A stretch of 64,000 nucleotides of DNA, taken from contig JAJDUI010000004.1 in the NCBI GenBank assembly GCA_022826745.1, positions 25,799-89,798 on the forward strand, written 5' to 3'. How positions within the stretch are numbered: the first letter of the stretch is position 1; each line of letters opens with the position of its first letter. This DNA comes from Thermoanaerobaculia bacterium (GTDB lineage Bacteria > Acidobacteriota > Thermoanaerobaculia > Multivoradales > Multivoraceae). Below, piece after piece: positions 36,015-44,563 of this stretch. A program made the position numbers and the translations under genes. Under the pieces are notes generated by a model. That model was given only the letters and a program-made list of their open reading frames with translations. It was not told where the DNA came from and ran no database searches.

Positions 36015-36135
36015 GAGGAGGGGCTCCGGAGTACGTTCCCGTCGAATCCAGCGGGCGAGAAAGAGATTAGCGCCTCCCAGTCTCAGAACCTGACACCGGC
36101 GCCGCAGACCGCCCCGTAGACCGCGCGGAAGCCGT

Positions 36136-37100
36136 TCAGCGATACTGCTCGATCGCCCGTTCCAGGCGCTCCCGCACCATCTCGACCAGTTCCGGCGGCG
36201 CCAGGACCTCCACGTCCGGGCCGTACCTCAGAATCTCGCTCAGCAGTTCCTCGACCTCGGAGTAGGGCACGGTCAGTTCCAGGCGGCCGTCCGGCAACCG
36301 GTGCGCCGTCTGCTTGCCATGCCAGCGTTCGTCGCCGACCCATCGGGCGCGCTCGCGCCGGAAGCGCAGACGCGCGTAGCCCCGGACCGGGCCGCTGAAC
36401 AGGCCGTAGCCGGCGCCGAAGGTGTCGATCATGTCCTTCTCCTGCACCTCGCGGGCGGCGGCGTCGAGGACTTCCGGCGCCGCCATGCGGTCCACGGCGA
36501 AGGTCCGCAGGGATCGGCGGTCCTCGTCCCAGCAGTCGAGGTACCAGTGGTCGCGATAGTGCACCAGCCGTTGCGGCGACGTGGTGCGCTCCGTCGTCTC
36601 GCCGGTCGATCGCGCTTCATAGGTGAACGCAAGCGGCGGCGTTCCACCACGGCCGTTGCGATCGTCTCGAAGCCTCTCGCAACTACGTCCCGGCCGTGCG
36701 CGGGCAGGATGCGGAACCGGTGCGCCGGAAAGCGTTCGCCCCGGCGACTGCCGCGGTCGAGGATGGCCCGGAAGCGGCTTCGGAGCGGAGCGATGAGGTC
36801 TTCGAACAGGCCGGGCTGGACCCGGCTCAGCAGTTCGTCCATGACCAGCAGGGCCTCCAACTCGTCCCTGCGGAACCACAGGCCCGGCAACTCGAACGCG
36901 CCTGCCTCGCGGTCGTAGAACCAGCCCCGGCCAGGCGCGTTCGCGATCGGTGCGCCCAGGTGGTCGCGCAGCATGCGGATCGTCCGGAACAGGGTCGAAC
37001 GCGAGCATTCGAGCTCGGCCATCAGGTCGCCGGCCGAGGCGGGATGCCGCCGGGAGTCCAGCACGCGATGAAGCGCGACCATTCGCTCCATCCGGTTCAC
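36136..37100 (-). pseudogene. WYL-domain transcriptional regulator, frameshifted
   Basis: The N-terminal frame from 37100 encodes the usual HTH (MNRMERMVALHRVLDSRRHP and LECSRSTLFRTIRMLRDHLG) and linker up to VVERRRL near 36635. Homology then continues in another frame with LAFTYEARSTGETTERTTSP and the WYL core LVHYRDHWYLDCWDEDR, on to PYSEVEELLSEILRYGPDVEVL and the stop at 36136. One missing base near 36630 explains the split. WYL regulators often repress cas operons and other defence genes, and this one lies upstream of cas3. It is either a true loss or a sequencing error. Confidence 0.82.
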
Positions 37101-37122
37101 GATCTGCTTCCCGGAAGCGCCC

Positions 37123-38706
37123 TCACATCCCCCATACCGAGATCACGGCATTCTCGACCGGCTCCTCCCGCCGGAAGATCTTCTCTCGCCACGGTCGATC
37201 CTCCGACCGGTCGAAGACCACCAGGTGCCCCTCGTCGGCCGCGCAGCGGTCCATGTAGGCGGCAGTCTGTTCCAGACCCTCGTTGATCGTGCGTTCCAGG
37301 CTCTTGCGCAGAATCTTGCACTCGATCACGAAGCGCTCCGCGCCTCCCGCGGCACGGGGCCAGACGACGAGGAGGTCGGTGCGGCCACGGCCCAAACCGT
37401 ACTCGCGTTCGATCCGGCCGCCGCTGTTGACGATCCGCTGCAGGAACGCCTGCAACAGGAGTTGCGGGCCGGCTTCCAGGTAGTCGAAGCGCGGAATCCA
37501 GTGCTCGGAATGCTCGCGGAAGAACTCCTGGAAGGCGGTCAACAGCCGAGCGAGGTCCAGCCCGCCGTCCTCGTTCGCATACCAGGCGGCATCCTGCACC
37601 AGCCCTTCCTGGGCGGCCAGGGTCAACTCGCGCGGGACGACTTCGGCATAGATGGGGTTCGCGATCCGCAGCGGTCCTCTCCGCGCGATCAATCCCAGGT
37701 CGCGCACGTACTCGGTGTCGCGGGCGGAGAATTCGCGCTCGTCGCCGCCGGAGAGCAGCGGGCCGACGACCCGCCGCACTCGCTCTTCCCGGAGCTTGTC
37801 GCCGAGCTGGTCGAGGTGTGTTTCGCGGCTCAGGATGAGATTCTCCTGCGCCTCCAGAACGGCCTCCTCCGTGACGGGATCCGCGCCGTAGCGGCCGTCG
37901 TCGTCGCGGGGGCAGGCCCGGTAGGCGAGGGCGTTCACGAGCCAGGGCTGGCCTTGCGTCTGCCGGAAGACCGCCGCCGTCGCCGCGGCGTTGAACTCCT
38001 GGCCGGTCTCCGACGTGTGCTGCGCCAGCAGGGAGCGCACTTCGTTCTCGGTGAAGTCGCCGAGCGTGAGCGACTCGGCCTTGATGTTGAACGCGCTGCC
38101 GCCGGTGATGATCTCCTTCCCGGCGCCGGAGTGGATGCGATAGTCGCGCACGTCGCGGACGCCGCAAAGGACGACGCTTTGGGGAAAGTGCGCCGGACGG
38201 TCGGGATAGCCGGCCCGCAACTGGCGCAACACGGAGATCAGCGTGTCGCCGACCAGTGAGTCGACCTCGTCCAGAAGAAGGACCAACGGCTTCGTATCCG
38301 ACTCGGACCAGCGCGTCAGCACCGCGCCCAGCGCGCCGTGGGGGCCGGCGCTGCCGAGCGCCTCGGGCCAGATGGTGGCCAGCGATTCGTCTCCCACCGT
38401 GATGCGCGCCGCGTTCGCCAGCCCGTGGAGAATGGCGCGCATCGCCTCCTCCGTGTCTTCACGCGCCGCTTGACCGGCCTCGACGTTGACGTAGACGCAG
38501 CGAAGGTCGCCGCACTCTCCCTGGTTCAGGAGAGCCCGGAGCGCCAGGAGCGCCGTCGTCTTCCCCGTCTGCCGCGGCGCGTGCAGCACGAAGTACCGCT
38601 CGTCACGGATCAGCGTGAGGACGTGGCCAAGACGCAGCCGCTCGAGCGGCGGCACCTGGTAGTGCTTCGCGGGATCGGTCGGTCCCGTCGTGTTGAAGAA
38701 GCGCAC
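37123..38706 (-). CDS. AAA-ATPase with C-terminal PD-(D/E)XK nuclease domain
   Basis: A 527-residue protein: MRFFNTTGPTDPAKHYQVPP opening, Walker A LHAPRQTGKTTALLAL (~45), Walker B PLVLLLDEVDSLVGDTL, sensor segment SVVLCGVRDVRDYRI, an AAA lid/winged-helix region, and a nuclease core near the C-terminus (LGRGRTDLLVVWP...RFVIECKIL). The architecture resembles the 19895-21451 protein but the sequences differ. WYL-regulated ATPase-nuclease pairs occur in defence islands, so an antiviral or mobile-element role is a reasonable but unproven guess. The WYL gene follows after 22 bases. Confidence 0.82.
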   Translation of the reverse strand: MRFFNTTGPTDPAKHYQVPPLERLRLGHVLTLIRDERYFVLHAPRQTGKTTALLALRALLNQGECGDLRCVYVNVEAGQAAREDTEEAMRAILHGLANAARITVGDESLATIWPEALGSAGPHGALGAVLTRWSESDTKPLVLLLDEVDSLVGDTLISVLRQLRAGYPDRPAHFPQSVVLCGVRDVRDYRIHSGAGKEIITGGSAFNIKAESLTLGDFTENEVRSLLAQHTSETGQEFNAAATAAVFRQTQGQPWLVNALAYRACPRDDDGRYGADPVTEEAVLEAQENLILSRETHLDQLGDKLREERVRRVVGPLLSGGDEREFSARDTEYVRDLGLIARRGPLRIANPIYAEVVPRELTLAAQEGLVQDAAWYANEDGGLDLARLLTAFQEFFREHSEHWIPRFDYLEAGPQLLLQAFLQRIVNSGGRIEREYGLGRGRTDLLVVWPRAAGGAERFVIECKILRKSLERTINEGLEQTAAYMDRCAADEGHLVVFDRSEDRPWREKIFRREEPVENAVISVWGM

Positions 38707-38752
38707 GTCCGAAGTATCGCACTCCGGGCGCGTCCGGCCGCTGCGCCGGCCG

Positions 38753-38827
38753 TCAGGGCTCAGTAACCTCGGGCGCCGCGCCCTTTGCGCTACGAACGAA
38801 GCCGGGCTTCGGCCAGTACGCCGGCAT
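38753..38827 (-). pseudogene. vapC: vapC relic: both ends joined, centre deleted
   Basis: Reads MPAYWPKPG directly followed by FVRSAKGAAPEVTEP and stop. In the intact copy (18512-18931) MPAYWPKPG stands just before the toxin start and FVRSAKGTSPEVTEA is its C-terminus. About 115 codons between a shared Gly were removed cleanly and in frame. Confidence 0.8.
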
Positions 38828-39140
38828 TCATCTCTTGAACCGTCTTCGGCGGGCCCTCATAGGCCAGGGTGACCCGCCCCTTCGTGGACAAGGCGGTGGT
38901 CAGCGGGACTGGATCGGAGGTCAAGTCAACCGGCCTTGTAGGCTCTGACGGGCAATCTTCAGTTTCCAGGGTAGCGAGTTCCAGGCGCTCGGCGGCGTGG
39001 TCGATGTCGAAGCCGACGACCTCTCCGCGTGCGTCGAAATCAACGTTGAGACCCTCAGTAATCTCCCTCGTTTCGACGCTCGGTTCGCTCTTGAACTCGA
39101 CGTAGAGGCTGTCGGTTTCTGGGTAGTAGTGCATCTTCAT
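38790..39140 (-). CDS. DUF2283 protein fused to a deleted vapB remnant
   Basis: A 116-residue frame. Residues 1-~65 are a DUF2283 domain (MKMHYYPETDSLYVEFKSEP, TEGLNVDFDARGEVVGFDID, AAERLEL). The rest, PVPLTTALSTKGRVTL joined to AYEGPPKTVQEMNAGVLAEA, is the VapB of 18885-19160 with about 50 central codons deleted. The chimera stays open and ends within the vapC relic. DUF2283 proteins are often antitoxin-like. Whether the fused tail is functional is unknown; simple deletion of an old vapBC locus explains it. Confidence 0.7.
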   Translation of the reverse strand: MKMHYYPETDSLYVEFKSEPSVETREITEGLNVDFDARGEVVGFDIDHAAERLELATLETEDCPSEPTRPVDLTSDPVPLTTALSTKGRVTLAYEGPPKTVQEMNAGVLAEARLRS

Positions 39141-39192
39141 GGTTCGTCCTCTCGGTTGAAGTAGCGAGTCGTCTTCATCGGAGAGACAGGGC

Positions 39193-40818
39193 CTAGTCGA
39201 TGCCGCTGCCGGGCTGTGCCGAGCCATCCACCCGGATCAACAGGACGTCGATGTCGTGGTACTGCTGGTGGCGGATGGATGAGGCGTAGTGGCGGAGCAG
39301 CCGGAGTGGTGTTTCCTCTCCGACGCTCGGAGCCCCCTCGCTGAGCATGACCAGTTGGTCTTCGATGTTCGCTTCGTCGGTCGTCGCCAGGAACTCCAGG
39401 TCGGCGGCGTCGCCGTCGCTTCCGGCGATGACCAGCAGGCGGCGGGCGGAGCCCCCCTCGTCCTCCTTTCCGCGAGTGAGGATCTGCACGGTCTCCTCGC
39501 CCACGGCGCGCAGGCGGTGCTCCATTTCCTCGCCCCAGCCCTTGCGGGCGGCGAACTTGACCATGAACTCGTCGATCTCCGACCAGATCCCGGGCGTGAT
39601 GCGCGTCTTCAGGCGCGATCGCCGCCCGCCCATCAGTTCCTCGAACATGGCGAGCAGGATGACGGTGAAGCCTCCGACGGTCATGCCGTTGCCGAGAAGT
39701 TCGGCCCAGATGCCCTGGAAGCGCTCCGGATAGACCCAGTCCAGTTGGAAGGCGAGCCCGATCCAGAACGCGACGCCCACGACCAGGCCCTTCCGGAAGT
39801 CCAGGCCCTCCTGCACCAGGATCTTCATCCCGAAGATGAAGATCAGGGCGGCGATGATGATGTAGTACGCGGCGACGACGGGTCCCGGGATCGCGACGAT
39901 CACACTGATGACCTTGGGCAGGAACGCGAGCGACACGAAGACGAGCCCGACGCAGACGCCGATGCGCCGCGCGGCAACGCCCGTCAGCTCGGCAACGCTG
40001 ATGCTCATGCCGTAGGTCGTGTTCGGCACCGTTCCCGCGAGGCCGGACAGCAGGTTGCCCACGCCGTCGGCGGAGATCGCGCCCTGGATGGAGCGGAAGT
40101 CGATCGCGCGCGGCTTGCGCCAGGAGACGCGCTGAATCGCGATCGCGTCGCCGAGCGTGTCCAGCGCTCCGACCAGCGTCACCATGATGAAGGATGGCAG
40201 GAGCGCCCAGAACTCGGGCCGGAAGCTCAGGTCGATGCCGGGATAGGCCAGCTTCGGCAGCCCGATCCAGGCGGCCTCCGCGACCGGCGACGTGTCGTAC
40301 ATGCCGAATCCCAGCCTGGCGGTCAGGCAGCCCGCGGCGATGCCGATCGCCGGCGCCCACAGGCGGAGCGCCCCGGACGACCGAAGCGGGATGAGGATCA
40401 TGACCAGAAGCGTCACCCCGGCGATGACGGGGCCCGCGCCGGGCGAGACATCCGGGGGCACTTCCCCCAGTTTGCGGACGATGACGGGCGAAAGCGATAC
40501 CGGGATCAGCAGCAGCACGGTGCCGGCGACCGTGGGCGTGAAGATCCGTCGCAGGAGAGCCATCCGCGCGGCCAGGACGAACTGAACCAGCGCGGACGCG
40601 ATGATCAGCGTCGCGAGCATGGCGGGGCCGCCCTGCTCCAGCGCGGTCACGCTCACCGCGAGGAACGCGGCCGTGCTTCCCATCACCAGGATGTAGCCGG
40701 CGCCGATGCGCCCCACCTTGCGCGCCTGGATGACCGTGGTGAGGCCGCCGATCACGAGCGCCGCGCAGACCGCCCACGACAGGTAGTCGTCGCCGGCCCC
40801 GGCAACGGTGATCATCAC
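39193..40818 (-). CDS. NCS2-family (xanthine/uracil) permease with C-terminal extension; N-terminus disturbed
   Basis: A polytopic membrane protein of the nucleobase-cation-symport-2 family: GVGNLLSGLAGTVPNTTYG is the signature stretch (like the QNNG loop of uracil/xanthine carriers), and LVGALDTLGDAIAIQR is the conserved helix 8 region. After the last helix comes a soluble tail of ~140 residues. The GTG at 40818 cuts into the first helix. The frame stays open upstream to about 40985 and encodes the expected VRYEPDERPPLPITVGLGFQ, but no ATG, GTG or TTG is found there. Just upstream lies a P450 fossil, so a deletion may have removed the true start. Confidence 0.8.
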   Translation of the reverse strand: MMITVAGAGDDYLSWAVCAALVIGGLTTVIQARKVGRIGAGYILVMGSTAAFLAVSVTALEQGGPAMLATLIIASALVQFVLAARMALLRRIFTPTVAGTVLLLIPVSLSPVIVRKLGEVPPDVSPGAGPVIAGVTLLVMILIPLRSSGALRLWAPAIGIAAGCLTARLGFGMYDTSPVAEAAWIGLPKLAYPGIDLSFRPEFWALLPSFIMVTLVGALDTLGDAIAIQRVSWRKPRAIDFRSIQGAISADGVGNLLSGLAGTVPNTTYGMSISVAELTGVAARRIGVCVGLVFVSLAFLPKVISVIVAIPGPVVAAYYIIIAALIFIFGMKILVQEGLDFRKGLVVGVAFWIGLAFQLDWVYPERFQGIWAELLGNGMTVGGFTVILLAMFEELMGGRRSRLKTRITPGIWSEIDEFMVKFAARKGWGEEMEHRLRAVGEETVQILTRGKEDEGGSARRLLVIAGSDGDAADLEFLATTDEANIEDQLVMLSEGAPSVGEETPLRLLRHYASSIRHQQYHDIDVLLIRVDGSAQPGSGID

Positions 40819-40978
40819 CGTGGGCGTCAGGATGACGCTGGCGATGCAGAGGACGGCGTACTGGAAGCCGAGCCCGACGGTGATCGGGAGGGGCGGCCGT
40901 TCGTCCGGTTCGTAACGGACGTCCTGGTGGTGGGTCGGCGGACTCAGCGGGAGTACTCCGGTGGAGTTGGCGAGAATA

Positions 40979-41098
40979 GTCGCTCTTCATCGCGTCGAGA
41001 ACGGACTTCCCGAGCTCGGGTTCGACCTTGAAGTCCACGCCGATCACGGCATCCAGCAAGGATCCCCAGGTTTGACCAGCCAACTCCACCGCTAGAGT
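40979..41098 (-). pseudogene. Cytochrome P450 fossil fragment
   Basis: Frame reads VELAGQTWGSLLDAVIG then VDFKVEPELGKSVLDAMKSD. It aligns without gaps to the P450 at 48561-49925 (DELERFSWRCMLDLVLG, RELKLDPELGRNVLSAMKQD), about half the positions identical over 36 residues. The similarity ends abruptly where the permease 5' region begins. It lies in the divergent spacer before the MpaB-like gene. Confidence 0.7.
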
Positions 41099-41105
41099 AC
41101 GCACC

Positions 41106-42308
41106 GTGTCCGTCACCGCCTCCCGACCGAACTCGGACATCCCGGCCTGCTACGTCGACGGCTACAACGCGGCCCGGACGCTGGATCCGGACCTGGCGGA
41201 GCGCTACATCCGCTACACGACCCTGGGCGATCCGCTGGCCGACCGTGCGGTCGAACAACTGGCGGCGATCGTGGAACCCCGGCACGTTCACGGCACGATC
41301 GCCAGGACCGTCGACCGCTACTACGATCCGCCAAAGGACACGTCGGAGGCTCTTCGGGAGCTCATCGAATCCTCGGCCGTCGTCCCCGACTGGTTCGACT
41401 CCGAGGTCGCCATGAAGGCCACCAGGGCCTTCCTCCGCAACTCGGACATGGTCCTTGGAGCGCTCGTGGGCGGCGCCATCGTCGAGGGCTTTTCCACCCT
41501 GATCAGCAAGTCGTTCCGTATCCGCAGCCGGATCATCCTGAACGGCGTCCGCAGGCTCAAGCAGAACACCCTGCAGTTGACCGAGCAGTTCATGCCGGGT
41601 GGACAGGAGCCCGGCGGCGACGCCTGGAAGCTGAGCCTGCGCATCCGCCTCGTGCATGCGCAGTCGAGGATGCTGCTCAGGCAGTCCGAAGAGTGGGACG
41701 AGCCGGAACACGGGCTGCCGCTCAGCGCGGCGCACATGCTGCTGGGCGCGGCCGCCTTCTCGGGCCGTCTGATGGAACACGTTTCGCGTCTGGGGGGCGA
41801 CTTCAGCCAGGAGGAGAAGGAGGCCTACGTCCACGTCTGGAGATACACGGGGCTGGTCATGGGGATACCCGAGACCATCATGTTCCGTGACCACGCTTCG
41901 GCGTGTCGCATCTTCCGGATCGCGGCCATGTGCGAACCGCCGCCCGACGACGACGCGATCATCATGGCCAACAGCATCATCAACAGCGCGCCGATCCTGC
42001 TCGGATTCACGGAAACGAAGGAACGCCGTGAGATGGCGGCGTTCATCTACCAGGTATCGCGGGAGCTGATCGGCAATGACCTCGCCGACTCCTTCAAATT
42101 CCCGAAGTCGAGGTTCGTCAAGCAGGTACCACTGCTGTTCCTGAGGAACAAAGCGGAGAAGGCGGCCCTGAGACTGTTTCCCCGTCTGCTGGCGAATCGG
42201 TTGAGAAAGCGGTTCAATGCGCTGCTGGACGCGTCCGATCTCGGCGAGATCGAGCACTCGTACGCGTTGCCGACCACTCTCCACGACGAGGACTCGCGGG
42301 ACTGGTAG
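41106..42308 (+). CDS. MpaB / rubber-oxygenase-like DUF2236 protein
   Basis: A 400-residue protein of the MPAB_Lcp catalytic family, mostly heme-binding oxygenases or peroxygenases acting on hydrophobic chains. Supporting motifs: NSDMVLGALVGGAIVEGFS, the conserved RIRLVHAQSRMLLR (His as probable heme ligand region), GLPLSAAHMLLGAAAFS and WRYTGLVMGIPETIM. It has a GTG start and no signal peptide. It heads a neighbourhood with three P450s, an acyl-CoA dehydrogenase and a ceramidase-like enzyme, which suggests oxidative work on lipids or terpenoids. Confidence 0.82.
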   Translation: MSVTASRPNSDIPACYVDGYNAARTLDPDLAERYIRYTTLGDPLADRAVEQLAAIVEPRHVHGTIARTVDRYYDPPKDTSEALRELIESSAVVPDWFDSEVAMKATRAFLRNSDMVLGALVGGAIVEGFSTLISKSFRIRSRIILNGVRRLKQNTLQLTEQFMPGGQEPGGDAWKLSLRIRLVHAQSRMLLRQSEEWDEPEHGLPLSAAHMLLGAAAFSGRLMEHVSRLGGDFSQEEKEAYVHVWRYTGLVMGIPETIMFRDHASACRIFRIAAMCEPPPDDDAIIMANSIINSAPILLGFTETKERREMAAFIYQVSRELIGNDLADSFKFPKSRFVKQVPLLFLRNKAEKAALRLFPRLLANRLRKRFNALLDASDLGEIEHSYALPTTLHDEDSRDW

Positions 42309-42413
42309 CTTCGGCGGCATCTCCTGGCGGGTGGATGTTCCGTGAGGTCAGGAGGCGCCTTCCCCGCTTTCGACGTGGGCCTTGATCGCCTTGAGGTCCT
42401 TCTCGGCGCCTTC

Positions 42414-44276
42414 CTAAAAGGCGTTCCGGAGCATCTGCGGCAACCACTTGCCCAGCAGGTTCTTGGGCCACGTTTCGAGTCGGAGTTCCACCTGCGTCGC
42501 CCCCCGGTCGGGGTACGGAGTTAGCGTGTAGGTCGAGTGCCAGAGAACCCCGGCGCCGTCCGACGTGTATCGTACTCGTTGGCAAGGGACCGACTCGGTG
42601 CACTCGATCACGTTCCTGTGCACCTTGGCGAGCTTCTGCAGCAGCACCTGCACGGCGTTCCCTTCCCGGTTCTCCCGGAAGCGCGCTCCGACACCCATCG
42701 TCTCGTCGGAGACGAACTCGACGCTCGTGATTTCAGGGATCGCATCGCCGTGCCGGCCGCCGTGAGCGACGGTGGCGAACACCGTTTCCGGGTCCGCCTC
42801 GATGGTGCCAGTGGCCCTGGCCAGGAGTACTGGCAGCGCCTCGGGGCTGTCGATGGCACTGGAGTCCTGCCCCTGGGGGAACTGCCTTGGATCGCTCATG
42901 AGCGCTTCCTCGCGTGATGTCTGGTCGTTTGCTGGCCGCTTGCGAACGTCCGCCGTCCATGGGCTGACAACGCCGACCGCGATGTTGTTTCGATTCGGCG
43001 GCTCCGTAGACCGGGGCTCCAACCTGAGCCTCCGAGCCAGGGATGCGATGCCGAGAACGAACATCCTCCTGGCAACGTCCGTCCCCTGGCAGAAATGGGG
43101 GCCCTGGCCGAAAGGCATGTAGGCATGCGCCGGACAGGCGCGATGCGAATCGTCGAGCCAGCGTTCCGGCCGGAAGTCCGAGGGCCGGTCCCAGTGCTCG
43201 GGATGGTGGTGCAGGGACTTCACCGCCGCGTGGACCAGCGTGCCCTTCCGGATCAGGTGGTTGCCAAGCATCCGATCCTCCGTGGCCTCCTTGGGCAGCG
43301 ATATGGATGTGGGCGGGTCGATTCTGAGCACTTCGTTGAAGACGGCGTTGATGTACGGGAACCTGTCGGGGTCGGCGCTGGTGGTGTGTCCCGGCTTCAG
43401 TGCATCGTCCACTTCGCGCTCGACCTTCGCTCTGACGCCGGGATTGCGGGCCAGATAGTGGATGCCGAAAGCGAGCGCGCTTGTGGGCCCGTCGATCTGG
43501 CCCGTAAGCAGGATGATCAGTTCGTCCCGAATCGCCTCGTCGCAATCCAACGCCGTCGGGATGTCCTCATCCGTGGCCCGCGCGTACTTGGTGGCGATGT
43601 CTCTGCCCTGGTAGCCGGTGTCGCGGGCTCTCTGCAGGGCGCCGTAGATCGCTTCGTTGACGAGCGCCACGCTTTTCCGCCCGCTTCGCAGCGCCGGCAG
43701 AGGCAACGACTTGAGGCGTCTCGCTCCTCGCAGGAGGTCGATCAGCAGGTACAACTGGGCGAGGCTGAGTGTGTCCTCTCCCAGTTGGCGGGGAAGCTGG
43801 ATGCCTCGGCCGAGCACGATCTCGACGACTGCGTCCCAAACGAAGCGATCGAATTCGTCGACGAGGTCGACGACATGGTCGGAAAGGAGGCGGTCTCCCA
43901 TGAGTTGGGCCTTCTCGGCGACGATCTCCGCGTAGTCGCCCGCCGAGTCCCGCGCAAACGTCGACGCCATGAGGTCGCTTCTTCGACGGTGCTCTTCCCC
44001 TTGGTGCAGGGCGATCGAGCCGTACTTGAAGTCATCCGTCAAGTCGCCCGGGAACCAGGGTCGAAAGTAGGCCTGCTGCGTTACCAGGACTTCGTGGATG
44101 AGCTCGGCGTCGAAGACGACGCAGCAGTTCATGAAGGGAAGCTTGTACGAGACGATATCTCCGTATTCGCGACGGAGTTCGTTCATGAAGTTCGTGAAGT
44201 CTGTTGTCCGTTTTCGGAAGTTGCGGAGCCGGCGGCCTCGCGGACCGGGCGGCGGTTTCCCGCTGCGCTTCGCCAT
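42414..44276 (-). CDS. Cytochrome P450 fused to a C-terminal SRPBCC domain, with an early amber stop
   Basis: About 620 residues. P450 domain (~1-450): PPPGPRGRRL entry, I-helix LTGQIDGPTSALAFG, ExxR in EVLRIDPP, PERW, and heme motif FGQGPHFCQG. The I-helix lacks the usual AGxDTT acid-alcohol pair. A linker with SDPRQFPQGQ leads to an SRPBCC/START-like domain (LLARATGTIEADPETVFATV, YTLTPYPDRGATQVELRLE). The TAG at 42416-42414 falls where a Lys-like codon is expected. The frame then continues (EGAEKDLKAIKAHVESGEGAS) to a TGA at 42350-42348, a normal SRPBCC end, so the last helix seems lost by a nonsense change. Start ATG at 44276 (MAKRSGKPPPGP). Confidence 0.85.
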   Translation of the reverse strand: MAKRSGKPPPGPRGRRLRNFRKRTTDFTNFMNELRREYGDIVSYKLPFMNCCVVFDAELIHEVLVTQQAYFRPWFPGDLTDDFKYGSIALHQGEEHRRRSDLMASTFARDSAGDYAEIVAEKAQLMGDRLLSDHVVDLVDEFDRFVWDAVVEIVLGRGIQLPRQLGEDTLSLAQLYLLIDLLRGARRLKSLPLPALRSGRKSVALVNEAIYGALQRARDTGYQGRDIATKYARATDEDIPTALDCDEAIRDELIILLTGQIDGPTSALAFGIHYLARNPGVRAKVEREVDDALKPGHTTSADPDRFPYINAVFNEVLRIDPPTSISLPKEATEDRMLGNHLIRKGTLVHAAVKSLHHHPEHWDRPSDFRPERWLDDSHRACPAHAYMPFGQGPHFCQGTDVARRMFVLGIASLARRLRLEPRSTEPPNRNNIAVGVVSPWTADVRKRPANDQTSREEALMSDPRQFPQGQDSSAIDSPEALPVLLARATGTIEADPETVFATVAHGGRHGDAIPEITSVEFVSDETMGVGARFRENREGNAVQVLLQKLAKVHRNVIECTESVPCQRVRYTSDGAGVLWHSTYTLTPYPDRGATQVELRLETWPKNLLGKWLPQMLRNAF

Positions 44277-44563
44277 GGCGGCCGCGCTCTTAGTTCCGGG
44301 GGCAAGCCGATCGCGCGGCGCCAGGTGTGAAGGGCATGGCGGACTCCAGTGCTCGGTTCCGGCCAGGCGAGCCTGGGTGAGCGCGCCCGACTCTAGCGGA
44401 ACGACACGCCTGGTCGATGCCGATTGGCGTCGAGTCCTGGCCGGCGGCTGGCCGGGCCGTCGCCCGGCGGTTCGGACTCGGTCCCGGAACCGACGCCGGG
44501 TCTTCCCGCCATGTGGCATCATCGGCGGCTGTTTCGAGACACCGACAGGGAGCGGAGGCGCGA

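Noticed and set aside
35745..36119. 124-codon + strand frame between cas3 and the WYL gene
   Set aside because: Polar, low-complexity reading opposite the small membrane-protein frame; no ribosome site or motif.
39137..41140. 667-codon minus-strand frame overlapping the permease
   Set aside because: Only its first ~55 codons (P450 fossil) have meaning; the rest is an out-of-frame reading of the permease gene.
42348..42416. Pyrrolysine or programmed readthrough at the TAG in the P450-SRPBCC gene
   Set aside because: No sign of pyrrolysine genes here and no readthrough context; a point nonsense change is simpler.
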